In this document: one piece after another, positions 29,676 through 30,060 of the stretch
Layout: each line of letters opens with the position of its first letter
Numbering within the stretch: position 1 is the first letter of the stretch
NCBI GenBank assembly: GCA_014885115.2
Contig: WKLE02002398.1
Span: 1 to 30,060 of the forward strand
From: Asterionellopsis glacialis
Lineage: Eukaryota > Bacillariophyta > Plagiogrammaphyceae > Rhaphoneidales > Asterionellopsidaceae
DNA length: 30,060 bases
Direction of reading: 5' to 3'
Notes under the pieces: generated by a model
What the model was told of the DNA's origin: nothing
Database searches by the model: none
The model's input: only the letters and a program-made list of their open reading frames with translations
Made by a program: the position numbers and the translations under genes

Positions 29676-30060
29676 GGAGCAATTGAAAGACACCGGGTAG
29701 CAAAAAATGAAGGTTATTACCTTTCCTTACACTTCTGTATATAGGTAAGGTATGGGATGCATATCAACTTCTACCAAAAAACAAAACAAAAAAAGTTATA
29801 CATTTCCCACAGCAACCACTACATAATTCAAACAAGTACAGCAACTTTTAATTTACACTTTTACAAAACAAAAACAAAGCATCTTTGAGATCATGGTGCC
29901 ACTAGTTTTTTTGTTTTGTGGAAAGTGTTTTTTATTGTTTTGCTTTTCTGTTTGAGTTTTGGATGAGATGTGTGTCATTTTGAACTTTTTTGGGTCTACT
30001 ACCACTACTGCATTACTCTGGGGGGCCATTAAGAAAATACTAAGAGATCAGACCCGAAGC
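29676..30060. other. CpG-poor AT-rich 3' flank running off the right edge
   Basis: No gene. After CACCGGG near 29693, no CG appears until the last ten bases of the window (about 30055). The composition resembles the 11.8-19.1 kb block, so a second such block may begin here, but 350 bases are too few to be sure. Confidence 0.35.

Overview
The window looks like nuclear DNA of a photosynthetic stramenopile, most likely a diatom. Short introns (78-255 nt) with GT..AG borders interrupt several genes. At least two proteins begin with a signal peptide ending in a diatom-type plastid cleavage motif (A-F-V-A-P-like, or A-A-F followed by a transit region). The gene set (SDA1, TatD, an SCL30-type SR splicing factor, a plastid transaldolase, VOC protein, class 3 lipase) is eukaryotic and algal. 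No species can be named from sequence alone. No tRNA, rRNA, CRISPR or organelle genes were seen.

Layout. 0.5-11.6 kb: SDA1 (+), TatD nuclease (-), JmjC/cupin protein (+), small Cys-rich membrane protein (-), RCCR-like plastid protein (+), class 3 lipase (+). 11.6-19.2 kb: a gene-poor, AT-rich block almost free of CpG, containing GTT-based satellite DNA and no convincing gene. 19.6-29.7 kb: VOC protein (+), a protein with an ERCC1/XPF-like helix-hairpin-helix and a long Q/H/P-rich tail (-), plastid transaldolase (+), SCL30-like SR factor (-), and a small acidic protein of unknown family with internal repeats (+). Apart from RCCR-like/lipase and lipase/VOC, genes alternate strands, so most promoters are head-to-head and most 3' ends converge.

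Five genes needed intron models: SDA1 (1 intron), lipase (2), HhH protein (1), transaldolase (1), SR factor (2). In every case the spliced frame is continuous and the protein homology, where present, runs across the junction. All were inferred by eye and need transcript data.

Two patterns stand out. First, positions 11828-19068 hold only eight CpG dinucleotides by my count, with normal CpG density resuming at both sides. This is what long-term cytosine methylation and deamination of silenced DNA would leave. Second, palindromes built on TACCTG/CAGGTA (including the identical 16-mer TACCAGGTACCTGGTA at 219 and 28526) sit in the upstream regions of SDA1 and of three of the four head-to-head gene pairs. 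No coherent multi-gene pathway is apparent; the genes serve housekeeping (ribosome biogenesis, splicing, DNA metabolism) and plastid functions.
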